Notes under the pieces: model-generated | What the model saw: the letters and a program-made list of their open reading frames with translations, nothing else | Told to the model about the DNA's origin: nothing | Database searches by the model: none | Assembly (NCBI GenBank): GCA_964581115.1 | Contig: CAZOMY010000025.1 | Span: 1 to 42,100 of the forward strand | From: 2-02-FULL-55-14 sp964581115 | GTDB taxonomy: Bacteria > Bacteroidota > Ignavibacteria > UBA10030 | Length of the DNA stretch: 42,100 nt | Direction: 5' to 3' | Part shown: positions 1-8,006 of the stretch, piece by piece | Numbering within the stretch: the first letter of the stretch is position 1 | Layout of the letters: each line of letters starts with the position of its first letter | Program-made: the position numbers and the translations under genes

Positions 1-1004
<1,004 letters not shown>

Positions 1005-1184
1005 AGATCTCAATACGCTCAACGTCAAGTTTGAACCTCGGTTCCTCTCCCCGCCGAAACGGGTTCGGATCCAAGGCGTGAAACCTTGCTAAATTGACTT
1101 AAGCCGTGCACACTTTTTCAAAGAACACGTCCGAAATTCGCGAATTCTGCTAATTTCGGGCCCATCCATTTTGGACGGGCTTTA
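1005..1184 (-). other. 16S rRNA leader with boxA-like element and 5' hairpin
   Basis: This is the transcribed leader between the rRNA promoter and the mature 16S 5' end. On the minus strand it holds TGTTCTTTGA (1118-1127), which resembles the boxA antitermination element of rRNA operons. It also holds an 8-bp hairpin at the very start of the transcript (arms 1173-1180 and 1160-1167, loop AAAAT, one G-U pair). The hairpin lacks a U tract in the direction of rRNA transcription, so it is probably a leader structure. The boxA assignment rests on similarity and position only. Confidence 0.6.
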
Positions 1185-1213
1185 AATATACACGAGACTA
1201 ACTCAAATGTCAA
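1185..1213 (-). promoter_or_regulatory. rRNA operon promoter
   Basis: On the minus strand TTGACA (1208-1213) is followed by a 17-base spacer and TATATT (1185-1190). This near-consensus sigma-70 promoter predicts a transcription start near 1178, about 175 bases upstream of mature 16S. The -10 region reads TATATTTA, which also matches seven of eight positions of the Bacteroidota TAnnTTTG element, so the motif alone does not tell which recognition rule applies. Confidence 0.8.
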
Positions 1214-1315
1214 GAAATTTCTGCAACATTTTTGGGTCGATCGATCTGTCACCAAACACGGCAAACCCTTCAACGAAGTGCGGATACGAGGGGTGCTTCA
1301 ACGGCAGCGTTGCGG

Positions 1316-2107
1316 TCAGGCCCGCTGTCGCAAGATCTCCTGGCGCACCTGCTTCTCCATGCGCAAATGCTCCTCCGCCGAGATCTTGAACTTCTCCCGC
1401 ATCACATCCAGCCGCTCTGAATCCTCGGGCGTGATGTGACCGTCCTTCCATCCGGCAGCGATCGCCTCCAGATACAGCTCCAATTGGATCTCCTGCTCCA
1501 GCCCGGCATGTTCTTCAGCGGTGATCGCAAGGGCCTTCCGAACTGTCGCGATGATCGCCTCTTCTTGCTTTCCCATTTCTGCGTCAGACCACGCAACCTT
1601 CAATGCCTGAGCATACACCTGCAGACCCATCATCTTGGCCTGCTGGCGAGCCTGGTCGGCCAACTGCGACTCCAACTTCTTCCGCTCCTCCTCCTCTCGT
1701 TTCTTCCGTGCCTCTTCTTCGGCCTTTCGCCGAGCCGCCTCCTCTTTCTTCTTCCTGTCCAGTTCCTCGGCCATGCGCCGGGCCTCTGCCTCGGCCTTCT
1801 TCCGAGCCTCTGCTTCCGCGTGCTTCTTGGCTTCTTCAGCCTTCTGGCGGGCCTCTTCCTCGGCCTTCCGAAGCGCCTCCTCTTCAGCCCTCTGGCGGGC
1901 CTCTTCCTCGGCCCTTCGTTGCGCCTCTTCGGCAGCCCGACGTTGCGTCTCCTCGGCCGCCTTGCGACTCAACTCCTCCGCCACCTTCTGCTCATCCTGT
2001 ACGGGCGCCGCCGCGGACGCAGTCCCCGCAGTCGACTTTTTCTTCTGCTCAAGGATCTTGCGCTTGAGCTCTTCGACCTTCTGGCGTTGTTCGTCGATCT
2101 CTGACAT
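1316..2107 (-). CDS. Coiled-coil protein with tandem C-terminal helical repeat
   Basis: A 263-residue cytoplasmic protein of unknown function. Residues 1-30 form a short charged helix. Residues about 40-150 are a very regular Ala/Glu/Lys/Arg-rich heptad region (repeated AEEEARxKAEEE), predicted to be one long coiled coil like the TolA stalk, but without any membrane anchor. The C-terminal 95 residues hold two copies of a helical unit: W(S/K)D...I(T/S)AEEH...E, around residues 170-215 and 218-258, evidently an internal duplication. It lies just upstream of the rRNA promoter on the same strand and is preceded by its own promoter. No clear Shine-Dalgarno site precedes the ATG. A structural or scaffold role is inference; homologues with the EEH repeat would be needed to say more. 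Confidence 0.85.
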   Translation of the reverse strand: MSEIDEQRQKVEELKRKILEQKKKSTAGTASAAAPVQDEQKVAEELSRKAAEETQRRAAEEAQRRAEEEARQRAEEEALRKAEEEARQKAEEAKKHAEAEARKKAEAEARRMAEELDRKKKEEAARRKAEEEARKKREEEERKKLESQLADQARQQAKMMGLQVYAQALKVAWSDAEMGKQEEAIIATVRKALAITAEEHAGLEQEIQLELYLEAIAAGWKDGHITPEDSERLDVMREKFKISAEEHLRMEKQVRQEILRQRA

Positions 2108-2157
2108 GGAGGCTCTCGGGGTGATGCCGCCAAACGACCCGTACTTTCAAGTCGTAT

Positions 2158-2186
2158 AATATATTGTACCAAGCGTCCAGAGTCAA
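2158..2186 (-). promoter_or_regulatory. Promoter for the coiled-coil gene
   Basis: On the minus strand TTGACT (2181-2186), a 17-base spacer and TATATT (2158-2163) predict a start near 2151 and a 44-base leader before the ATG at 2107. The -10 sequence and spacing are identical to those of the rRNA promoter. Confidence 0.7.
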
Positions 2187-2264
2187 TGCAACGCCAGATT
2201 GTTGCCGCTCTCAGCAGAACTTCCTAGATTGAGTGGCACATATCACCATCTTCAAGGGAGCCCC

Positions 2265-3023
2265 ATGGACCAGCCAACACCTCAATCGACCCCTGCATCA
2301 GATACCTCGTTCACGACCATCCTGGCCAACGTCTTCGCCAGCCCCGGAGAGGCGTTCGCAGGGCTCATGGGGAATCCCGTCCAACATCTTCGTTGGCTGA
2401 TCCCTTTTGTCATCTCCGCTCTGATCGTTGTGGGTGTCGTGACCCTGATGTTCACCAATGAGACATTCCGCGAGCAGATGCAGACCGCGCAGACGGCCCA
2501 GATGGACAAAGCGGTCGATGAAGGGCGCATGACACGCGAACAGGCCGATATGGCTATCGAGCAGATGGGCAGCGGCGGTGGAACGATGTTCATCGTGTTC
2601 GGTTCGATCTTTGGAAGCATCTTCGTGCTGCTGTTCTATGTCCTCGGTGCGCTGTTCCTCTGGCTCGGCGCCAAGATCGTTCTGAAGACCGGCGAAGGCT
2701 ACGGCCGGCATTTGGAGGTCTATGGCATCGCCAGCTGGATCGGTGTCCTCGGCGGGACCATCACCGTCGTCATGATGCTCGCGTTGGATTCGATCTATGC
2801 GACACCCAGCGCCGCCCTCGCCGTCTATGACACGTTCGATCCGGCGAATACCGCTCACAAGTGGATGCGCGCATTCGATGTCTTCGGCGCGTGGCAGGCG
2901 GTCGTCGCCGGGATCGGCATCAGCAAGGTTGCCGGAAAGGACAGCACGATGGGCATCGCGGTCGCGGTCGTACTCTGGCTCGTCTGGGTGGCCATCTCGG
3001 TCTCTCTGGGTCTGGCCAGGTAG
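2265..3023 (+). CDS. Yip1 domain integral membrane protein
   Basis: A 252-residue membrane protein. After about 30 polar residues comes the Yip1-like block (FASPGEAFAGL, then a hydrophobic segment near residues 45-68), a charged Gln/Met-rich cytoplasmic or periplasmic loop (about 70-105), and four more hydrophobic segments ending near the C-terminus, so about five transmembrane helices. Bacterial Yip1 domain proteins are widespread and mostly uncharacterised. The ATG at 2265 is preferred over an in-frame codon at 2199 because AGGGAG sits four bases upstream and the extra 22 residues do not look like part of the fold. It is divergent from the coiled-coil gene. Confidence 0.85.
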   Translation: MDQPTPQSTPASDTSFTTILANVFASPGEAFAGLMGNPVQHLRWLIPFVISALIVVGVVTLMFTNETFREQMQTAQTAQMDKAVDEGRMTREQADMAIEQMGSGGGTMFIVFGSIFGSIFVLLFYVLGALFLWLGAKIVLKTGEGYGRHLEVYGIASWIGVLGGTITVVMMLALDSIYATPSAALAVYDTFDPANTAHKWMRAFDVFGAWQAVVAGIGISKVAGKDSTMGIAVAVVLWLVWVAISVSLGLAR

Positions 3024-3145
3024 GCTGAAGCGATAAACCTGCAGGAGGCAGGTACATTCTGGCCATGGGCAGGTTGAGATCATTTGACTCGATCGATAGA
3101 CCATTGTCATTGGATCTCCGTCTGATCCGTCCAGATCGTACCTGC

Positions 3146-3556
3146 TTACTGCTTGCTTGTTGACCTCTTCCGCGCTCTCTTCTGCTCGACCAACAGTCCC
3201 CGCAGCGCCCGCACCTCGGCCTCCAGCCGGTCCATCTGTTCGTTGTGCCTCGCCCACACTTCGCTCCGCCGAAGGTTCTGCCGCTCGGCCATCTGAGCGG
3301 CGCGCACCACACGGTCCATGAACGTGCCGAACAGCCACACGCCGACGAAGCCAAGCGGTACGATCACCACCAGCAGCGACCGCAGACGTTCCACGCCGAA
3401 GAAGTTCATAAGCTTGTCGCTGGCCGTGATGATGAGCAAGGTGAAATTGACGACCGTCAGGAACGACTGTCCGAGGTCGAACCGGTACTTCTGCGTGAAG
3501 AAGGCCTCGCGCCAACGAGCGAGCGTGAGACGCATCGGTGTGGGTATCGTGGTCAT
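3146..3556 (-). CDS. Small membrane protein with C-terminal coiled coil
   Basis: A 136-residue hypothetical protein. Two hydrophobic segments (about residues 32-50 and 60-80) are separated by a short loop and followed by a highly charged, probably helical tail with heptad character (MDRLEAEVRALRGLL) and a basic C-terminus. I do not recognise a family. The start is well supported by TAAGGAGA seven bases upstream. It lies downstream of, and in the same direction as, the histidine kinase gene, but a terminator and a repeat separate the two, so it is probably transcribed independently. It converges with the Yip1 gene. Confidence 0.75.
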   Translation of the reverse strand: MTTIPTPMRLTLARWREAFFTQKYRFDLGQSFLTVVNFTLLIITASDKLMNFFGVERLRSLLVVIVPLGFVGVWLFGTFMDRVVRAAQMAERQNLRRSEVWARHNEQMDRLEAEVRALRGLLVEQKRARKRSTSKQ

Positions 3557-3580
3557 AAGGTTCTCCTTACCAATGAATCG

Positions 3581-3642
3581 TGGAGACGCTGAGTCGCAAA
3601 GATATCGAATTGGGTGTGTGGCGCCTCAGCGTCTTTGCGGGA
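3581..3642. repeat. Dispersed intergenic repeat, inverted pair
   Basis: AGACGCTGAG (3584-3593), followed by TCGCAAAGA, recurs inverted as CTCAGCGTCT (3625-3634), followed by TTGCGGG. The text belongs to the GCGTCTTTGCGG style of low-complexity intergenic sequence also seen at 37.6 kb and 41.6 kb in this window. Confidence 0.6.
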
Positions 3643-3661
3643 CAATCATCTCTTCAGGATG

Positions 3662-3722
3662 AAAAAAGAGACTCCCGCCGCATCGCCGGTTCGCTCGCGC
3701 GGACTCGGGATGGAGCGGGAGT
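3662..3722 (-). terminator. Intrinsic terminator of the histidine kinase gene
   Basis: On the minus strand ACTCCCGC (3715-3722) pairs with GCGGGAGT (3671-3678) across a long GC-rich, further structured loop. It is followed after two bases by a run of six T (complement of 3662-3667). It begins 23 bases after the kinase stop codon. Confidence 0.7.
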
Positions 3723-3744
3723 GCATACGACCGGCTCAGCGTGA

Positions 3745-5373
3745 TCAAATCGGCAGGAACATGCGGATCGTGGTCCCCTTCCCTTGTTCACTGTCGATCT
3801 CGATGCGGCCCTTGTGGTCGTCGATGACCTTCTTTACGATGGCCATGCCAAGACCGGTGCCATGCTTCTTGCCGTGCGTCATGAACGGTTCGAAGATCCT
3901 CTTCTTCACTTCCTCGGGCATGCCCATGCCGCTGTCGATGAACTCGATGCGCACCGCGGCTCCATCCTGCGCCGTCCGTACGGTCAGCGTGCCGCCGTTC
4001 GGCATGGCGTCGCGCGCGTTGCTGGCGATATTGTAAAAGACCCGGATGAGCTTGTCCTGGTCGAGCTGGAGCTTTCCGGTGAAGGTCGATTCTCGGATCA
4101 GCTTGACGTTGTTCTTGTCCAGGTCCTGCTGAATGAAGTCGAGTACGCTGTTCATGAGATCGCCGAACTCGACCTCGGCGATATTCATCGACGACACGCC
4201 GCGCGTAAAGTCGAGGATCTCCTGCGTCATGTTGACGAAGCGATCGACCTGCTTGATCATCTCGTCCGCCAGCTTCGCCGCCTCTTCGTTCCCCGACTTC
4301 CGCTTCATGACCTGCGCGTAGACGCGGATCGTCGACATCGGGTTCTTGATGTCGTGGATGATCGTGCTGGCCATGCGTCCGACGGCCGACAGCCGCTCGC
4401 TCTGGACCATCTGCGCCGCGAGGCGGGCGTTCTCGATGGCCACAGACGCGTGCGCCGACAAAGCGTCGATGAACTCTTCGTCGTCCTTCGTGAACACGCC
4501 GTCCTTCTTGTTCAGGAGCTGGAACACGCCGATGATCGTGCCGTCCTTGTTCCGCATCGGCATGCACAACATGCTGTTGGTGCGATAGCCCGTGCGCTTG
4601 TCAAAATCGGGGTTGAACCGGGGGTCGGCGTAGCAGTCGGGAATGTTGACGATCTCCCCGGAAGCTCCGACGACGCCGGCGATGCCCTTGCCAAGCGGAA
4701 GCCGGATCTCGGCCATGTTGTCGCCCTGCAGGACCTTTGACCAGAGCTCCTTCTTGATCTCGTCGAGAAGATAGACGGTTCCGCGGTCGGCGCCAATGCT
4801 CCGCGTGGCCGCGTCCAGGATGCGAGACAGGAGTTGATCGAGATCGAGCGTGGAATTGATGCTCTTCGACGCCTCCGTCAAATTGTGGAGACGTTGCATG
4901 CGTGCTTCGATGTTGATCCGTTGCTCCTCGAGCTTCGCGACGACATTGTCATTCGCCTTTCGGAGCCGACGGCCCATCTCGCGCAGGAGATTCAGCGAGA
5001 CCTCGTGATGCTTCTTCAGCAGCTGTTCAAATGTATCGCCGTCGATGGATAGCAGCGTCGCGTCGGTGGTCGTCGTGACGCGGGCCGAACGCATATGGCC
5101 ACTCAGCGAAGCCAACTCGCCGACAATGTCGCCTGGCCCAAGCTCGTTGAGCGTGGTCTCGTCGCCATGCTTTGTGACCCGCGAAACCTTGACATGGCCC
5201 TCGGCGACGATGAACACCTTGTCGCCCGGGGCATCCATATCCATGAGCACCGTACCCGCCGGGACCTTCTCGACCTGCAGCAGGGGGGCGAACTCCTGAA
5301 CGCTTTCGCGGCTCAAGCCTTGAAAGACCGTCGAGGCCTGAATTCGCGCTATGTGATCGTCAATGGAGGGCAT
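3745..5373 (-). CDS. Cytoplasmic sensor histidine kinase, cNMP-binding/GAF/HisKA/HATPase
   Basis: A 542-residue soluble histidine kinase. Residues 10-125 form a cyclic-nucleotide-binding domain of the CRP/FNR type (PGDKVFIVAEGHVKV, GDIVGELASLSG). Residues about 125-175 are a coiled coil, and 175-320 a GAF domain. HisKA follows with phosphoacceptor His340 in the HDIKNP box, then the ATPase with an N box (Asn448/Asn452 in YNIASNARDAM), G1 (DSGMGM, 480-485) and G2 (GTGLGM, 505-510). No transmembrane segment or receiver domain is present, and no response regulator is encoded nearby, so it is an orphan here. The ATG at 5373 is chosen because GGAGA lies seven bases upstream and the cNMP domain starts immediately; an in-frame codon at 5469 would overlap the upstream gene. 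The ligand is unknown. Confidence 0.95.
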   Translation of the reverse strand: MPSIDDHIARIQASTVFQGLSRESVQEFAPLLQVEKVPAGTVLMDMDAPGDKVFIVAEGHVKVSRVTKHGDETTLNELGPGDIVGELASLSGHMRSARVTTTTDATLLSIDGDTFEQLLKKHHEVSLNLLREMGRRLRKANDNVVAKLEEQRINIEARMQRLHNLTEASKSINSTLDLDQLLSRILDAATRSIGADRGTVYLLDEIKKELWSKVLQGDNMAEIRLPLGKGIAGVVGASGEIVNIPDCYADPRFNPDFDKRTGYRTNSMLCMPMRNKDGTIIGVFQLLNKKDGVFTKDDEEFIDALSAHASVAIENARLAAQMVQSERLSAVGRMASTIIHDIKNPMSTIRVYAQVMKRKSGNEEAAKLADEMIKQVDRFVNMTQEILDFTRGVSSMNIAEVEFGDLMNSVLDFIQQDLDKNNVKLIRESTFTGKLQLDQDKLIRVFYNIASNARDAMPNGGTLTVRTAQDGAAVRIEFIDSGMGMPEEVKKRIFEPFMTHGKKHGTGLGMAIVKKVIDDHKGRIEIDSEQGKGTTIRMFLPI

Positions 5374-5452
5374 AGAGGTCTCCGGATGGTACCCGGGACG
5401 GTGGAACTTACCAAGATTCGCAGAGACGTGCAACTGATTGAAAAACAACACA

Positions 5453-7771
5453 CTAGCGCACGAGCACAAGCCGGGTCGTAAGGCGTTCGTTTGGCGTTAT
5501 CAGGCAGGCCACGTAGACGCCGCTTGGAACATTCTCTCCACTCCATGCGATCTCGTGCCAGCCGGCTGAGACTCGACCGTCGACCAGGGTCGCGAGCCGC
5601 CGACCCATCAGGTCGAAGATCTCCAGACGAACGGGCGCCGCCGCAGGAAGCTCATAGCGGATCGTCGCAGCGGGATTGAACGGATTGGGGAACGAACGAA
5701 GACAGGCTGTGCGCGGAACGGAGGCCGTCGGGTCGACAGAGGAGGTCGAGCGGGGGCGGAAGAGCGCGTGGAGTGAATCGAGTTCCAGCGTGCCCTCGAC
5801 CACTGTCCCATCGGCCGGCGCAACGGCCGGCACGAGGTAGATATCGATCTCATCCACTTCGGCCGGAAGGTCATAGCGGCCCGAGGAAGGATCGATGCGC
5901 GCCGAGACGGGCCTCCACTCGTTGTTCCAGTTGACTCGTCGAGGTATCGTCGGAAACCATTCTCCGTCCCGGTCGGCGATCTGAAAGAGAACGGCGTGAT
6001 TCTGGCCGTCGCCGCGGAACCAAAGCTTGATGGAATCGGCGCGACCGGGAATGAGCGCCGGAGCCCGCGGACGCAATCGAACCAGATACTGGTTCGCATT
6101 CGCTTGCCGGTAGACCATCCGATACTGCAATGCCGATCCCGACGCCGATGCCACCGCCGGCGGTCCGAGGTGCGTGCCGGAAGTATCCATCAGCTCCGTG
6201 ATCAGCGTCCAGCCGGTGTGATCCATTGGAGCGATATCGATCGACCCTCGCGGCAGGACGACACGAAAAGAACCCGTGTCGGTCAGCATGCCGTATGTTG
6301 CGATGACGTTCCCCTCGCCCACGGCACCAGCCGTGGCAATGCCGCCGGGGGAGATGCTGATGCCCGAACCGTTTGCCTGCCAGAGGACGGACGAAGGACT
6401 CAGCGGAACGCGCGTCGAATCCGGCGTCCATCCGGCGACCTCGTATTGCAGCGTTTGGGACGAATCGAGGATGCAGCGGCCGGGATTGATCTCCAGCCGG
6501 TTCATGGTCGGTCCTCCGGGGAGCGCCTCGATGTACGTCGGCTGTTCGGTGGCCGTGACGGTGACCGCTCCGCCCGACGTCCCGACGATCGACGCCGATG
6601 TTCCGAGCATCGAACTCACGCGCGCGAACGACGTGGGAATGGCCACCGTTCGGACGCTCGTACCCGTCCTGGTCCAGACCACCCGCACGACGGAATCGCC
6701 GCTCCCGAAGACGGCCTCATATGCTCCTTCGGATTGTGTCACGCTGACGAACCGACGTGAGCCGACGATGGCCTGCATGGCCGTCAACGCGTGGTAGGCG
6801 GGCTTGGGTGAACCGTCCTGACGGAGGATCCCGTAACGGCACTCAGGGTTGGCGCCGTCGCCACAATCGTCCTGCAGGTCGTACCACGAAAGCCGGTCGA
6901 GGTCTGTGACGCCCCGGCCGATGAGAATGGCGCGTACCAACCATTGCGCCTGGACGAGATCGCTGAGCCCGCCGTAGGCTGTCGAGGTATGATGGCCTGC
7001 CTCGGTGATCCAGAAACGGCGACCCGGGGCGACCGCTCGTATGCGCCCCACTTCCGACGGCACCCAATCTTCCGGCGGTCGATTGACAGGATATTGATGG
7101 AACGAGATGGCGTCGCACACATCACCGGCGCCAAGTCCGATCATGCGCTGAACGAAAGCGACACCGGGGATCTTCTGTGTCGTCTCGGGCTCGTCGAGTG
7201 GGGACGTGGCGCCGGCAAGGACGACCGCGGAAGGATCGGCGCTCTTGATAGCGTGGTACGCAACCCGAAGGAGCGCGACGTACTCTTCCGGACTCGGTGC
7301 AGGCGACCACGGACAGAACTCGGGGAGACAGAGGTTGGGCTCGTTCCACACCTCGTAGTGTTTCACGCCCAGAGGAGCGTACCGTCGGACGACCGTACTG
7401 CAATAGCGGGCGAAGGCGGCTCGGCCCAGGCTGTCGCGAGGCGTACCGCCATAGAAGGGATGGCCGTAGTCGAGGATAAGGAGCGGCTGCAGTCCGCGGG
7501 TCAATGCAGCGTTGAGGTAGTCGTCGTGCTTGGGCTGAAACGCAAAGACCCCCGGCGTCGTTTCAACCTCATGCCAGTAGACCTCATCGCGGATCGCACC
7601 GATACCCGCGGCGCGGACGAGCGACATCGCCGTGTCAGGGTCGGCACGGTCCTGTCCGAAGTGGGTCTGAATACCGAAGAATGGAATGAACGACTGCGAC
7701 CGGCCGGTGGCGGAGGCGGCGGCCACGAGCACGATGACCAGTGCGGCTCGGAAGATAGTATGGTCGACCAC
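5453..7771 (-). CDS. Secreted clan GH-A glycoside hydrolase with T9SS C-terminal domain
   Basis: A 772-residue exported enzyme. After a signal peptide (hydrophobic core about residues 6-21) comes a TIM-barrel glycosidase domain (about 30-340) of the GH5/GH39-like clan. The proton donor is Glu144 in VWNEPN, and the likely nucleophile is Glu257 in FWITEAGHH. Residues about 350-690 are beta-rich accessory domains. The last 80 residues are a type A T9SS sorting domain (NPFNPAATIRY...SGVYVACL...LVLVR). Substrate cannot be told; the family covers beta-xylosidases, mannanases and related activities. A GTG at 7771 is chosen because GAGGAA sits four bases upstream and the promoter -10 hexamer (7815-7820) overlaps the alternative ATG at 7816. 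The histidine kinase gene follows after 79 bases. Confidence 0.9.
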   Translation of the reverse strand: MVDHTIFRAALVIVLVAAASATGRSQSFIPFFGIQTHFGQDRADPDTAMSLVRAAGIGAIRDEVYWHEVETTPGVFAFQPKHDDYLNAALTRGLQPLLILDYGHPFYGGTPRDSLGRAAFARYCSTVVRRYAPLGVKHYEVWNEPNLCLPEFCPWSPAPSPEEYVALLRVAYHAIKSADPSAVVLAGATSPLDEPETTQKIPGVAFVQRMIGLGAGDVCDAISFHQYPVNRPPEDWVPSEVGRIRAVAPGRRFWITEAGHHTSTAYGGLSDLVQAQWLVRAILIGRGVTDLDRLSWYDLQDDCGDGANPECRYGILRQDGSPKPAYHALTAMQAIVGSRRFVSVTQSEGAYEAVFGSGDSVVRVVWTRTGTSVRTVAIPTSFARVSSMLGTSASIVGTSGGAVTVTATEQPTYIEALPGGPTMNRLEINPGRCILDSSQTLQYEVAGWTPDSTRVPLSPSSVLWQANGSGISISPGGIATAGAVGEGNVIATYGMLTDTGSFRVVLPRGSIDIAPMDHTGWTLITELMDTSGTHLGPPAVASASGSALQYRMVYRQANANQYLVRLRPRAPALIPGRADSIKLWFRGDGQNHAVLFQIADRDGEWFPTIPRRVNWNNEWRPVSARIDPSSGRYDLPAEVDEIDIYLVPAVAPADGTVVEGTLELDSLHALFRPRSTSSVDPTASVPRTACLRSFPNPFNPAATIRYELPAAAPVRLEIFDLMGRRLATLVDGRVSAGWHEIAWSGENVPSGVYVACLITPNERLTTRLVLVR

Positions 7772-7814
7772 GGGTTCCTCGTGAAGCATCATCCACAAAG
7801 GAATGGCCAGAGGC

Positions 7815-7844
7815 ATTCTACAGACATCGCGCGGCGATGGTCAA
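7815..7844 (-). promoter_or_regulatory. Promoter for the glycoside hydrolase gene
   Basis: On the minus strand TTGACC (7839-7844), an 18-base spacer and TAGAAT (7815-7820) predict a start near 7808 and a leader of about 37 bases before the GTG at 7771. Confidence 0.55.
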
Positions 7845-8006
7845 TTTTCTCCACAGAGGGAGGAAAATGCATTGCCGGGGCCTGATCATGGTGCGACGGG
7901 TGCCTTCTGCCCATTCAGAGTGGAATTGCCGCTGACGCGGCACTTAATGTGGACTTCCGGCTGTGCTGATTCGTGTGACTTCGAGGATCAGGCATTCTCA
8001 AGCGGG

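Noticed and set aside
3037..3053. ACCTGC/GCAGGT hairpin between the convergent Yip1 and small membrane protein genes
   Set aside because: The stem is only six base pairs and neither strand has a T tract, so a terminator call is not supported.
2298..3515. A 405-codon minus-strand frame spanning the Yip1 and small membrane protein genes
   Set aside because: It overlaps two better supported genes and its product is charged and domainless.
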